From: Tiliqua scincoides
Lineage: Eukaryota; Chordata; Lepidosauria; Squamata; Scincidae
NCBI RefSeq assembly: GCF_035046505.1
Contig: NC_089822.1
Span: 62,001-126,000, forward strand
Length of the DNA stretch: 64,000 nucleotides
Direction of reading: 5' to 3'
Within the stretch, counting starts at the first letter, position 1; each line of letters opens with the position of its first letter. This document shows positions 33,243-47,000 of this stretch, one piece after another. The notes beneath the pieces were generated by a model, which saw only the letters and a program-made list of their open reading frames with translations, was not told where the DNA came from and did not search any database. Made by a program: the position numbers and the translations under genes.

Positions 33243-34448
33243 ATAGCGTTCAACAGCAGCCCTCCTGCACGTGAGCAAGTGCTCCAGGGCGCCACCCATC
33301 CCAGTGCTAGTGCTGGTGCTATGCAGTGAACCTCACAATGTGCCAGTGAAAGACAGCCAGGGAGGGGATGCTGTGTGAGTTTCCTCTTCCACTCACCAAG
33401 ATCTGTGAGGTCCCTGCTGGTGGGCCCAGCGACGCTCCTGTCGCTCACCACTTGGCAGTGAGAAGTGCCTCCTCCACATGGTGGCAGGGCCTGTACCTGC
33501 TGCCTCCCAGGTGCTGGGGGGGGCCAAGCAGAGGTGGGTATCACTCCGGCACCCTCTTCCCATCCCGTGCCACTGCTGGAGACAGAGCTGAGCCAGGTGT
33601 CTGTGGAGGCTAGGCTTTTGTGGGGGGGGGGGGGGAGTGCTCCAGTCAGGGTTGAACGGGGGAGGGAAGCTGCAGGGGACTGAGCCAGTGCAGGGCTCAC
33701 TGGGGGCAGGGCTAAGTCTAGCAGAATATTGGTGCAAGGGCCTGGGGGGGGGGCCACAAACAAGCAGGGATGATGAAGTGTGATGAATTTGTGATCTGAA
33801 GGTGGGCACCAAGGCCATGCACCCCTCGCCCTGCAAGCAGATGGTCCTACCAGTGAGGCAGAGGCCAGAAGGGTCTCTCAAGGGTGTCTCAAGTATTTTG
33901 GATGCACAACCACCAGCCCCTGGTGCCACCTCCTTCAGGAGGGGCTCCCTGCAAGACTGCAGAGACCTTCCCAGGCCAGGGCGGTGCAAGGCTGCTTCTC
34001 TGGAAGGAAGGAGCCCTGCAGGGCATCTGCTTCCCTGACTGGCAGGCCCTGGCTGCTGGTGGGGGAGGAGACCTGCGGCCCCCATTCTCAGCAACAGGGA
34101 GCTGTAGCTGCAGAGGAGCCCTGTGGGGGGGGGGGGCTATGCCTGCCTGTCCTGCTGGTGGGCTTCCCCGCTGGGTCACTAGTCAGCCAATGCAGCAAGC
34201 AGGCTGCTGGGCTGGGAGCCCCCACCCCACCCCTGCTGGGGCCTGACCTGACAGGGCTCTTCTTATGCTTTAGTTAAGAAAAGAGGTGTGCCTGGAATGG
34301 AGGCAGGGCTGGACTGAAGCTTCTCAAGCATTGCACAGCGTGGCGATAGGAGCAGAGTGTCTCTCCCGCTCCCACAGCTCCAGCATGAAGCTACATCATC
34401 CAGTGAGGATGAGGGGCAGGACAGGCAAAGGGGAGTCTCCACACAACC
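33242..34448. other. Intergenic, nothing recognised
   Basis: G runs at about 33624 and 34126. Short open frames have no family features. Confidence 0.4.
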
Positions 34449-34530
34449 CATTATCAGCCTGTGGAACTCCCTGCCTCAGTATGCGGTAGCAGTCACTCAC
34501 CTGACAGCTACTGAGGCTCACTTTGAACCA
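34449..34530 (+). mobile_element. Short CR1 fragment
   Basis: CCTGTGGAACTCCCTGCCTC and the following GCGGTAGCAGTC resemble the LWNSLP part of CR1 ORF2. Weak and short. Confidence 0.35.
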
Positions 34531-35091
34531 AGGGAAGTCTGAGAGCAAAAGAGACAAGAATGACGGTAGGGGGTTGGATTCCACCTTCCCCTCCTTAGGG
34601 AGAAACTCCTTTCATTTCTGATGGGGTTCGGGGGGGTCTCACTTTGTGGCTCCAAAAAGCGCTGTCCTTAAGGTTGGCAGTCTAACTCACATTGAAATTT
34701 GAATTCACACTGTAACTCCAAGGCACGCCAGTCAGGCTGTCCTCCACTCACTCCCAAGAAGCTCACCTGCTCCGACGCCTCAGGCAGAGGGAAGTGGACC
34801 TTCTCAGCCCCCAAGAGACCACCTCCCCCTTGCAGCAGAGAAGCGGCACACACGGTCTCCGTGGGTGGGCTGCGGAGGGCAGCCACCATGCTGTCATCAC
34901 GGCCATGTCCCTCTCCAGCAGCACCAAGGGACGGGGAAGCAGCGCAGCGCCACGCAAGAGCCCGCGAGGCCTCCCTGCCCCCAGGGTCTGGTTGTCCTTC
35001 CCCAAGCACAGGCAGGAGTGGGGGAGGAGACCGGTGGGGGCTGTTTTTTATTTCCAGTTTAGATTTGTAACCCACACACTGAAACTAATGG

Positions 35092-35109
35092 AATAAAACA
35101 GCCAATAAA
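35092..35109 (+). terminator. Paired plus-strand AATAAA signals
   Basis: AATAAA occurs at 35092-35097 and 35104-35109, followed by GT-rich text. They could end a long TMEM8B 3' UTR. A minus-strand AATAAA at 35050-35045 faces them. Confidence 0.3.
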
Positions 35110-35183
35110 CTCCAGGAGATTGGTTTGGGTGAGATTTCTCCAGGTGCCCAAATGCGTAAAGCTGACCACAGGTAGAAGCTCCA

Positions 35184-35300
35184 TCACTTCCTGAGCCAGC
35201 CCAATTCCGCCCCTTCTGTGTTTTTCAGCTGCTGCTGCCACCACCTTCCGAGCTCCTCTTCTGTCAGCTCATCTTCAAACGGGGGGGGGGGGCCAAGAAC
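35184..35300 (-). CDS. Possible terminal coding exon of an unknown minus-strand gene
   Basis: The last part of a minus-strand open frame reads FEDELTEEELGRWWQQQL and ends WLRK before a TGA. It is charged, with paired Trp, and looks more protein-like than its surroundings. A minus-strand AATAAA follows at 35050-35045. No clear acceptor or upstream exon was found and I do not recognise the family. It may be chance. Confidence 0.2.
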   Translation of the reverse strand, partial: VLGPPPPFEDELTEEELGRWWQQQLKNTEGAELGWLRK

Positions 35301-36958
35301 ACCAGAGGGTAACCTCCTTTCAGGGCAACGACTGGACACAGGGTGGCATCTTTCCAAGGAGGCTGAGCAGAGAGGCTGGGCAGCTGCTGGGCTACATGGC
35401 CAGAGAGGGGCAGTCCAAGGGCCCCAAGCACTTGACCCTGCCCTAATAGGATGGAGAAATGGATGGACGGGCGAACTGGGGCATTGGAGCACTTAGGCAA
35501 AGCAGAACTCCTGGGACCACCTTGGTGCACCAGGCCCTGCATGGAGACTCTCTTGTCAGCTGAAGGACTGAGCAGCTGCGGTCACCACCAAGCCCTGCAC
35601 GCCGAGACCAAGCATGCCACCTCTCAGCCCGACCAGGCTTGGCAGAAAAGTCCAGCCTGGCCTCCCCTGCACTGCAGACAGGTGAGCAGACCCCCTCCCC
35701 CACACCAGCATGAGCAAGTTGGCTTCTAAGCAACATAGCTGTCCAGTGGGAGGGCACAGGTCTGGGAACATGAGCTCTGGCAACACCATAGTAAGCGCAT
35801 GTCTGGTGAGTGACAGGAGCAACGCTTCCAACCTTCAGGAGTCTGGACCACTGAGGCAGACACTGGCAGGCCTATGAGTGCCGTTGTGTGTGCTCAACAA
35901 GACTAGATGTCCCTAGCATGGGGCTTGCTTAGGCCTGGGGTCCCGTTGGAAGCAAGTGGTCCAATTGGCTGGGCTGAGGGGCAAATCCACCTTCTTTGTC
36001 ACCAAGTGGGGGGCGCGTCCCTGTTCAAGGTGGACTGTCTGTCACTAGATGGATGCATTGAATGCAGCCAGACAGGGTGGGCATTTCTGACCTACTGGCT
36101 GCAGGAGGGGAGGGGGACCATCATCCAGCTAGCTGGGTGAGTGTGTTGTTCACCTAATTATGTGGACTGGAGCAGTCCTGGAATCCAGCTTTTCCTGAGA
36201 CACATTTATTTTTCAAATCTCCACCTGTGTGGAACACGCCTTCTTTCTGTCACTTTCCTCCTTCAGCCCATGCCCAGACCCCTCTGAAAAAGTCTCCATC
36301 CTGCCTCCCCTCTGAGAGCTGTGTCACGCTGGCCCTTCCTGACTCGCTACTCCCACAGGGGCAGGCTCCTCCCAGGGCCCTGCACTCAAAGGGCAGGCAC
36401 CGCTCCTCCCTGCGAGGACCCTTCCTCTCCAGAAGCAGAGTGTGGATTGTTTAGCAGGGCTGCCCCCTGGGAGGAAACTGCTGCTTGCTTCAAGGGCAGA
36501 AAAAGGAGTGGGAATCTGCCCTCTGAGTGTTGGAGTGACAACCCACAGCCTACCCCACCTGACCCAGGAAAGGCCCGACTTGGCTGCTGTAGGCTGCAGC
36601 AAGAAAAGCTCCTGCTAGACTCCCTGCTGCAACTGCTGTCATCGCCACCTGTGCTGGGGGGTGGTGCTTTCCTAGTGCACAAAATGCTCAACGTGTATCA
36701 AGGGGATGCTGCCCTCTCCATCCCCATGAAGCAGGCGAGTATCCCCTACTGTGAAAAAGGAAGGCGGAGGCAGCCTGGCCCCAGCCAGCTCACGCTACAG
36801 CAGAGAACAGAAAGCACAGCCCCCCCAACGCTCTTCGGCCCTGCAATGCCCCAGTGCTTTCGAATCACCAGAAAAAAAACAGAGCACAGCCATTCTCAGG
36901 GGAGTGGTACCAGAACTGCAGCTTGCACAGAGCAGGAGGAACACACCCCCCTTGTGTC
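35301..36958. other. Gap between the TMEM8B side and the LRPAP1 tail
   Basis: No repeat ends or exons recognised. Confidence 0.4.
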
Positions 36959-36964
36959 TTTATT
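36959..36964 (-). terminator. Likely LRPAP1 poly(A) signal
   Basis: AATAAA on the minus strand lies about 1.08 kb downstream of the LRPAP1 stop. It implies a 3' UTR of roughly 1.1 kb over 38040-36940. No stronger minus-strand signal was seen nearer the stop. Confidence 0.5.
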
Positions 36965-38040
36965 TTTCTATTTGCACAACAATTAATCAAAGTCTTGATA
37001 TGAAAAGAACAGAAGATTGGCTGACAAGAGGAACACCCCCTCCACGACGCATTTTCTTTTTCCCCAAAGAACAGCTCAGACCCAAAGAGGTCCAAAACAC
37101 ACAGGAAGGTCCTCCTCTGGCCCCAGCCCTCTCTCCCCCATGGGAAGGACGAAAGCCGAGCACCAGGCCCGCTTGTGGCGCCACACAGCATTCCTCTCAC
37201 ATCCAATGCAATGGGGCTTGCCCAGGACCACTTTGGAGGGAACAGGAGCCCCCCCCCCAAAAAAAAACCCTCTCTACTCCCACTCTTATGAAGGGAAGCT
37301 GGAGCCAGGCTGTCCAGCAGGGCCAAAAGCTGCAGGGGTTGGGAGGGGGAGTGGGGCCAGGCCTGTGCTGCTGAGTAGAGCAGCACTCCTGCTTTAGTCC
37401 CACCCCACAACACAGGAGACCTGAGAAGTGAAGGCGGAATACAGCCTACTTCCTCACCCCAGTCTTCAATCATGAAGGCAAGAAGTGGTGTGTGGGAGAG
37501 CTCTTCTGGATGGTACCTGGTGCTGTGACAACTTCCTGCAATCCCTCCCCGAATGCTTACCAGACCCTTGGCTGGAATTCTGTGGGAGCCAGGGGTCCTG
37601 TTAGTTAGGCAACTCTCACTCAGTACCGTCCACTGGCCCCCTCTCTTCCCTAGAGTCAAACCAGCTTCAGAAGGGGTTGCCAGCCCCTTGCTTGGGGGAA
37701 GGAGCAGGACAGCCAAAAGGAGAAGATGGGCGGTGTCACTCGTCCTTCAACAGCACACGCTCACAGTCCTAAGAAGCCTCCAACCAGCCTCCCCTATGGG
37801 ACCCCAAGGGAAGGTCCCTTGTGCTTACGCTTCTCCAAGACAGCAAGACGACAGGAGGCCCAGAGAACAGAAGCAGGACTGACAGGCGTACAGGGAGGGC
37901 GAAAGAGGAACTGCAGGCTCAGTGGGCAGGCACCTTGAGAAGAGCAGAGGGCTCCTGGCCCAAACCACTTTCTACCAGAGATATCTCAGGGTAGGTTCCA
38001 AGCTGCGCTGTGAGCAGAGTGCAGCAGGACAAAAGCCACC

Positions 38041-41000
38041 TCACAGTTCATTGTGCTGCAGGCCCCTGGAGATGCGGCCAGACAAGTCCTGCAGGTGCTT
38101 CTTGACCTAGGAGGGCAAACCGAGATCAGCTGTGCTCCTGGCCCCCCATCCCTTTGCCCCTTAGCTGGAGCTCTCCTTCCTGCACACGAGCCCTGAAGGG
38201 TGGAGAGGCCTGCACAGGCAGCACAAGAGGACCAGGAGCAGCTACAGCCAAACTCCTTCCCTCACCTCCTTGCCCAGCTGCTAATGCCGGGAGAAACAAG
38301 GCCCACGTGCCAAGGAAAAGGACTGCTCTCCCCAGGAAGGCAAAGGACCTAGCCCAAAGCCCAGGCATTCCATGCGAGGAGAAGTGGTGCCCGCTGCTCT
38401 CCAGACACAGGGAGGAGCACCGCTGGACAAGATACTCCCAGCGAGGCAGGCTCCAGCCCTCTCCACTAGCAGGGCTGGAGCTAGACAAAAAAGACTTCCT
38501 GGCAGAAAGCCCCTGCTGAGGCCAAAGAGGACGGGCTCTGCAGACACTGAGAAACACTGGCTAGGCATCAGCTGCTGGGCTTCAGTGCCCCCTCCCCGAG
38601 TTTCACGGCTTCAGCTGCAGGCAAAATGCCTGGGGCGATGGGGAGGAGAGGAACACATCTGGGCAGTCCTGGGGGGTAGGAAGGGTTGCAGCCGGCAGCC
38701 ACTGCCGTTCTCTCAGACAGACCACCACAATGCACCCATTAAGCCTTCCCTCACGAGGGAGGATCCTGGGAAATCCAAGTGGGGGCAGAGGAGGCAGCAA
38801 CCCCATGCACAACTGGCAGCCTCAGCAACACAACACAGCAACCCTACAGAGCTCAGTCCTGGCATGAACTCCGGCTGGAAGCCCAACCATCTGACAAGTA
38901 GCCCACCCCCTACTCCTGGAAGCAGCTCCCTCAACAAAGAAGCCAACCCCCCTCCCCAGCCCCAGGTGTGGAGGACCCTCACTGAAAGACTTCCCAGCAG
39001 TGTCCATCAATCACCAGCAGCTGTGAGCCAGGAGGGGGCCTCCCCGACCCACCACTGAGTACCAGGCAGAACCCTGCCATGTTTGTGCCCCAAGGCGTGC
39101 TAGGGACACACACACAGCATTGTTGCCTTCTCTCTGCAAACCATTCTCCTTCTGCAGGGGTCTGGCCCTGCAGTTGCCACAGGAGCTCAAGAGGCTGTGG
39201 TCTCTGGTAGCAGTCGCCCAAGGCCAAGCAGCACAGGAGGGAGCTCTCGCCCTCGTGTCCTGCCGGTAGACTCGCCCAGGAACACCTACTGCTTCCCTGG
39301 GTCTCCCGCTGTCCTCGTCCAGACGTGTGGCGCACAGACACTTCCGCCACACTCCGCTCGACAGACTGCCAGGCACCACAAAATGCTTGGCCGGTTTTGC
39401 TACAACAGGCCTTCCTGGATGGGGCCCTCCTGGAATGGGACAGGTGGCCCGGGGGGGACGAGACTGAAAGCTTATCTGAAATGTGATTTGAGGAGGAGGC
39501 AGGTGTGCACAGTGGCTGCACAGGGACAGTTTAGTCTGGTGCTGGGGAGGGCACAGCTGCTAAAGAAGGAGTTGGCAGGAGACACAGCAGCTTGGGGGGC
39601 TGGAAGGTTGCTGCCCCAAGACCCCACAGCCTGCCAAGGACCCTCTTTGCCAGGACACCTGCAGACAAGCAGACTGCTGCAGAGGCACCACTCAGGGCCC
39701 CTGCATGCTCGCCCCCCCCCCCGAAGAGCACTGCTCCAATCCTCAGAAAGCCAGTGTGGTGCAGCAGCTCACACATCTGATGAGGGCCAGGAGTCCCCAT
39801 TCCCTGCTCAGCCACGATGCGGCCTGGCTGCCGTCACTTGCGTCCACAGGGCGGGCACCAGAAGAAAAAGGGTAAGCAGAGAGCCGGTGGTGCCACCCTG
39901 CGCCCCTCAGGGAAGGGCAGGAGATGCCCTGCCATGCGGACGTGAAGCCCTGCAAAGCTTGTCCCCTGCAGAGAGGATGCGGGGACAAAGGAGCGAAAAA
40001 GCAGCCCATCCTGGGGCATTCTGTGTACAAATGCTTTTATGCGAATGCCCGAAGTCTACGAGCAAAGGTGGGAGAACTGGAATGTCTGGTGACAAGGGAA
40101 AATATTGACATAGTGGGCATAACGGAAACCTGGTGGAATGCGGAGAATCAGTGGGATACCGCAATCCCGGGCTATAAACTCTACAGGAGGGACAGGCAGG
40201 GGCGTGTTGGAGGTGGGGTGGCCCTTTATGTTAAGGAAGGGATAGAATCCAGCAAAGTAGAGATTGAAGGTGGGTCCGACTCCACCGTAGAATCTCTGTG
40301 GGTTAAATTACCAGGCTTGTGCAGCGATGTAATACTGGGGGCGTGCTATCGTCCTCCAGACCAGAAATCGGATGGGGACCTTGAAATGAGGAAACAGATC
40401 AGGGAGGTGACAAGGAGGGACAGGGTTGTAATCGTGGGGGACTTCAATTATCCTCATATTGACTGGGTCAATTTGTGTTCTGGTCACGATAAGGAAACCG
40501 GATTTCTTGACGTGCTAAATGACTGTGGCTTAGATCAGCTAGTCACGGAGCCCACCAGAGGACAGGTGACTCTGGATTTAATATTGTGCGGTACGCAGGA
40601 CCTGGTTAGAGATGTAAATGTTACTGAGCCATTGGGGAACAGTGATCATGCTGCGATCCGTTTTGACGTGCACGTTGGGGGAAGAATACCAGGCAAGTCT
40701 CTAACAAAAACCCTTAACTTCCGACGGGCGGACTTCCCTCAAATGAGGAGGCTGGTTAGAAGGAGGTTGAAAGGGAGGGTAAAAAGAGTCCAGTCTCTCC
40801 AGAGTGCATGGAGGATGCTTAAAACAACAGTAATAGAGGCCCAGCAGAGGTGTATACCGCAAAGAAAGAAGGGTTCCACTAAATCCAGGAGGGTGCCCGC
40901 ATGGCTAACCAGCCAAGTTAGAGAGGCTGTGAAGGGCAAGGAAGCTTCCTTCCGTAAATGGAAGTCTTGCCCTAATGAGGAGAATAAAAAGGAACATAAA

Positions 41001-44000
41001 CTGTGGCAAAAGAAATGTAAGAAGGTGATACTGGAGGCCAAGCGAGACTATGAGGAACGCATGGCCAGCAACATTAAGGGGAATAATAAAAGCTTTTTCA
41101 AATATGTTAGAAGCAGGAAACCCACCAGAGAAGCGATTGGCCCTCTGGATGGTGAGGGAGGGAAAGGGGAGATAAAAGGAGACTTGGAGATGGCAGAGAA
41201 ATTAAATGAGTTCTTTGCATCTGTCTTCACGGCAGAAGACCTCGGGCAGATACCGCTGCCCGAACGGCCCCTCCTGACCGAGGAGTTAAGTCAGATAGAG
41301 GTTAAAAGAGAAGATGTTTCAGACCTCATTGATAAATTAAAGATCAATAAGTCACCGGGCCCTGATGGCATCCACCCAAGGGTTATTAAGGAATTGAAGA
41401 ATGAAGTTGCAGATCTCTTGACTAAGGTATGTAACTTGTCCCTCAAAACGGCCATGGTGCCAGAAGATTGGAGGATAGCAAATGTCACGCCTATTTTTAA
41501 AAAGGGAAAGAGGGGGGACCCGGGAAACTATAGGCCGGTCAGCCTAACATCCATACCGGGTAAGATGGTGGAATGCCTAATCAAAGATAGGATCTCAAAA
41601 CACATAGACGAACAGGCCTTGCTGAGGGAGAGTCAGCATGGCTTCTGTAAGGGTAAGTCTTGCCTCATGAACCTTATAGAATTCTTTGAAAAGGTCAACA
41701 GGCATGTGGATGCGGGAGAACCCGTGGACATTATATATCTGGACTTTCAGAAGGCGTTTGACACGGTCCCTCACCAAAGGCTACTGAAAAAGCTCCACAG
41801 TCAGGGAATTAGAGGACAGGTCCTCTCGTGGATTGAGAACTGGTTGGAGGCCAGGAAGCAGAGAGTGGGTGTCAATGGGCAATTTTCACAATGGAGAGAG
41901 GTGAAAAGCGGTGTGCCCCAAGGATCTGTCCTGGGACCGGTGCTTTTCAACCTCTTCATAAATGACCTGGAGACAGGGTTGAGCAGTGAAGTGGCTAAGT
42001 TTGCAGACGACACCAAACTTTTCCGAGTGGTAAAGACCAGAAGTGATTGTGAGGAGCTCCAGAAGGATCTCTCCAGACTGGCAGAATGGGCAGCAAAATG
42101 GCAGATGCGCTTCAATGTCAGTAAGTGTAAAGTCATGCACATTGGGACAAAAAATCAAAACTTTAGATATAGGCTGATGGGTTCTGAGCTGTCTGTGACA
42201 GGAGAGAGATCTTGGGGTGGTGGTGGACAGGTCGATGAAAGTGTCGACCCAATGTGTGGCGGCAGTGAAGAAGGCCAATTCTATGCTTGGGATCATTAGG
42301 AAGGGTATTGAGAACAAAACGGCTAGTATTATAATGCCGTTGTACAAATCGATGGTAAGGCCACACCTGGAGTATTGTGTCCAGTTCTGGTCGCCGCATC
42401 TCAAAAAAGACATAGTGGAAATGGAAAAGGTGCAAAAGAGAGCGACTAAGATGATTACGGGGCTGGGGCACCTTCCTTATGTGGAAAGGCTACGGCGTTT
42501 GGGCCTCTTCAGCCTAGAAAAGAGACGCCTGAGGGGGGACATGATTGAGACATACAAAATTATGCAGGGAATGGACAGAGTGGATAGGGAGATGCTCTTT
42601 ACACTCTCACATAATACCAGAACCAGGGGACATCCACTAAAATTGAGTGTTGGGCGGGTTAGGACAAACAAAAGAAAATATTTCTTTACTCAGCGTGTGG
42701 TTGGTCTGTGGAACTCCTTGCCACAGGATGTGGTGCTGGCGTCTAGCCTAGACGCCTTTAAAAGGGGATTGGACAAGTTTCTGGAGGAAAAATCCATTAT
42801 GGGGTACAAGCCATGATGTGTATGCGCAACCTCCTGATTTTAGAAATGGGTTAAGTCAGAATGCCAGATGTAGGGGAGGGCACCAGGATGAGGTCTCTTG
42901 TTATCTGGTGTGCTCCCTGGGGCATTTGGTGGGCTGCTGTGAGATACAGGAAGCTGGACTAGATGGGCCTATGGCCTGATCCAGTGGGGCTGTTCTTATG
43001 TTCTTATGTAAAGCTTTCCCAGGCACGAATGCAGACTCCCTGGCCCCCGCAGGCCTCCTGCCACTCACCTTGTAGCCCAGCTCCTTTGTTTTCTCCTCCA
43101 GCTGGGCATACTTCTCCTTGTTCCTGCTCAGGTGCTCCTTGTCGCCCATCCCCTCCACGTGCTTCAGCTTCTGGTGGGAGAGCTCCAGTTGCTTCTGGTA
43201 ATGATGGTGCTTCTCCACTTTGGCCTCAAAGTGTTTTAGCTCTTCCTGCAGTGGCAAAGAGGCACCCGCTGAACTCCACTAAACTGAACTGCTGGCCTGC
43301 TCTGCCAGACCCTGACAGGGTTGCAGGAGGAATGTGTGGCTCCTCAGCACTCTGCAGATCAAGCCCCCCTCAGGTAGCCTGCACAACAGAATACGCGGGC
43401 AGGGGCCTTTGAAGCATAAGCCTTGTAAGATCTGTGCGGGGGGGGGGGGGGAGGTCTGGCTGAGAAGGGTAGTTAGTGCATCCCTGGAGGATAGGCTGCT
43501 GCTGGGGGCATTGAACACAATGGTAGCACACTCCTTCCTGAAGATGCCCCCCACCCTCCACTGCACAGAACAATTTCTGGTCAGTTTCAAGCCTCCCTTT
43601 TCTGACCAAGTAGGAGGTGGGGCTCATTCCTGGACAAAACAGATTGTCCAGATTCCTTTCAGTCCAGCTTCAGGATGGAGATGACCCTGGTGGAGGGCCT
43701 GCACAGGAGACTAGATTGGGGGGGGGGGCTGTGTTCTCACTGGTCCAGCTGAACCTCTCAGTGGCTTTTAGCACTGTTGTCCACAATGTCCTTCTGGAGC
43801 AGTTGGCAGAGCTGAGACCGGAAGGTACAGGACTGGCCTTCACACGCACTAGCAAACAGCTCCCAGAAGGAGGTGCTGCATTAGATCAATAGTAAAATCT
43901 CCTGGACACATCTTCAAGCAAACACCTCTCGTCTGTACTCACCACCCGTTGCGTGCTAGATCCACATAGCAGGCCAAGATACCCGGAATACAAGAAGGGA

Positions 44001-47000
44001 AGCTGCTGCACCCCCTTCCCGAAGCCAGCCGTTCAGACCCCCTTGGGAGGGCAAGTGTCACAGAACAGTCTGAAAACATCAGCCACACAAGGAAAACCCC
44101 TTTCCTGCAACACTGCATGAAGGTCCAGCAAGAAACCCAGGTCCTACCACACCAGGCTTTGAAAAAGTGGAGAAGGAAACAACAGGGCTCGATCCCCACC
44201 CAGAAGTACTCTCGGTACCAGCCTAAGATTTTTAGGCAAAAAGGCAGCACCCAACTTACTCGGAGGGAATCCAGCTCTTCCTCAGTGAAATTGGTTGACT
44301 TAGCCAAGTCCCACAAATCGATCACGCGGGGCTCTTCAAACTCTGCAGGGGGAAGGGGGAGAATTTCCTCGGCTAACGTATAGAACTCAGGTATGCAGTC
44401 CACAGAGATGATGCCTTCTGGTTCTGTTTTAGCCAAGGCTTAGGTGCCAGGACAGGGTGGGATAGGCCACTCTCACTCAACTCCCTCCATGCCTGAGCTT
44501 CCACCATCTTCCTGATCCAGCACAGTCTCCTCCGAACCTCCAGAGCAGGGGTGCCCAAACCCCGGCCCGGGGGCCACTTGTGGCCCTCAGGGACTCCCAA
44601 TCCGGCCCGCAGGGAGTCCCCAGTCTCCAATGAGCCTCTGGCCCTCCAGAGATTTGCTGGAGCCCATGCTGGCCGGATGCAACTGCTCTCAGTGTGAGGG
44701 TGGCTGTTCGACCTCTCATGTGAGCTGTGCGACAAGGGCTGCTTGCTGTTTGACATCTGTGATGCAGTAGCAGCAGCGAAGGAAACACCTGCTTTGTTTT
44801 GTGCAAGGTGTTTTATAGGCCTTGAGCTATTGCAAGACCTTCATTCATTCATTCATATAAGTTCCATCTCTAATATATTCATTTATGTAAATTTATTCAA
44901 ATTTTATTCCTGGTCCCCACTAGTGTCAGAGAGATGATGTGGCCCTCCTGCCAAAAAGTTTGGACAGCCCTGCTCCAGAGCCTTCCACGACCCCTCCCCC
45001 CCGCATCTCACCACTGCCTCTGTGCTTTTCTCCTCCAGCCTCAGAAGCCCAAAGGCCTCCCCCACCCCCGGGTCAAGGAGAGAGTACTGCTGGCTGCAGG
45101 TTCACCTGGGCCAGCAAACCCCTGGTCAGTCTAAATGAAGTCAAGGCCCCAGATCCTCAAGTAGAACCACTGGGAGCACTCTGGAAGTGATCCAAGCACT
45201 TCCTAGGAGCTAGCCTGGCCTTGTCCAGAGAAAGCCGTGTCAGGTGCATCTCAGCTCCTGCGACAGACCGTGGGACTGGCCCGCAGCCAAGCATCTCACC
45301 ACGTCTCCCTTTGGATCAAGGAGCAAAACACAGGCGAGTTTAAGGCTGGCTGAATCCCCGTTCCCATCGGGTCCTGACAGAGATGGGTCTCCACCTAATT
45401 TATCTTCCACTCTTTAACAAAAGGCAGCTCACAAAGTAGTTTAGATAACAAAAGCACCCAGTGGCTCCCTGTCCCCAAACAGCCGAGTTTAAAAAGAGAT
45501 GCAGCAGAGACACCAGCAGCAGCCACTGAGAAGGGCACTGTGCAGTGCTGGGGTGAAGAGGGACAGCTGTTCCCCCTGGTTCAATACACCGCGTGAAGAG
45601 CCCTCAGCGGCCAGCAGCAGGGTCCTTTCCACACTGCCAGAGGAAGACCTCCCTCAGAATTCTCTCAATCCCGGTTTCAGCACCATCTTCCAAGCAGGAC
45701 ATTGATAAGCCGGAGCAGGTTCAGAGAACAGCAGCCAGGAAAGGGAGGGATCCAGAAACTTAGCCCAGTCAGAAGCGCTTGGTGTGCTTCAGCCTGGGGA
45801 AGAGAAAGCGGGGGGCGGGTGGGACGGGACTAACCCCGGTATCCAAAGGGCTATCAGCGGAAGGGGGGACTTGCTCTCCGCAGCTCCTGAGAGGAGGGCC
45901 AGAACCACTGGGCTGAAACTAGAGGGGGGAGAGAACTAGTGGGCACTGGGAGAGTCTCCCTGAGCAGCAGTGGGCTCTCCTCACTGGCGGTTCTCAAGCA
46001 GCAGCCGGGTGGGCCACCTGCCTGGGATGCTACCTGCCATGTTCCTTATGCTGCAGTCCAGGGCCATATGGCTGCATTGCCCCGGGGTAAGGCTTCTGAT
46101 CAAGAGAGAAGGGGGTTAAGGCAGCCCACCCCCACCCCATCAGACTCCAGGCCGCAAGCCAGATCTTCCGCAGCCTGGGAGCTAGGTCTCCTTGGACCAG
46201 AAAGTGGCATGTGGCTCCTGACCCCTGCTGGACAAACCTTGCGCCAGCACCACTGTGGCCACCAGTAGCTCCCCTTCTCCACAGTCTGGTACCAGCTCAT
46301 GTTGCACGCTCCCCCCCCCCCATCTTGGCACAGCTCTTTGCCACCTCCCACCCCAGAGGACAGTAACTGGCCTTTTCCAGACTGAAGACATACCTTTGCC
46401 TCCAGAGTCAGATGGGACACGCAAATGCACATCCTGGCCAAAACCAGATGAATGCTGCACAAAGGCAACACTCCCCAGCTCTCCCCCAAGGAAGCCCCCC
46501 CACTCCACCTGCAGGTGGGCAAGGAAGGAAGGAAGCCTCACCACTGGTGGAGTCGTAGCCCTGGTGGGCAACTCTGCGCAGGCGCTCAAAGCCGTGGTTG
46601 ATGCTGTGGAGCTTCTCTCGGAGCTCAGAGTGCTTCTTGGGCAGCAGCTCTTCTTTGAAGGGACCCTCTTCCGCCGAGCTGATAGTATTCTTGTGGCTGT
46701 CTGCAAGGCACACACAAGCCCCATGTTGGCACTTCTCTGGCTGGGCCTTGCAGCACAGATCCACTCAGGCAACGCTGTGGAAATGCCTAGTCGAGGGGCG
46801 CAAGCAAGGCTAAGGCCCAGACCACACATGCAGAAGCACATGGACACAAGCACTTCCCACTAAGCAGCCCACAAAGCCATGCGGGATCTTCTGGATCTTC
46901 TATCCAGGACCCCACAGCAGGCCCCTCTTCCCCCCGGTTGGGCAAGGCTTCCACCCCCTTCACTCTTCCTCCATCAGCCCCCATCTCCATCTTCTTTTGC

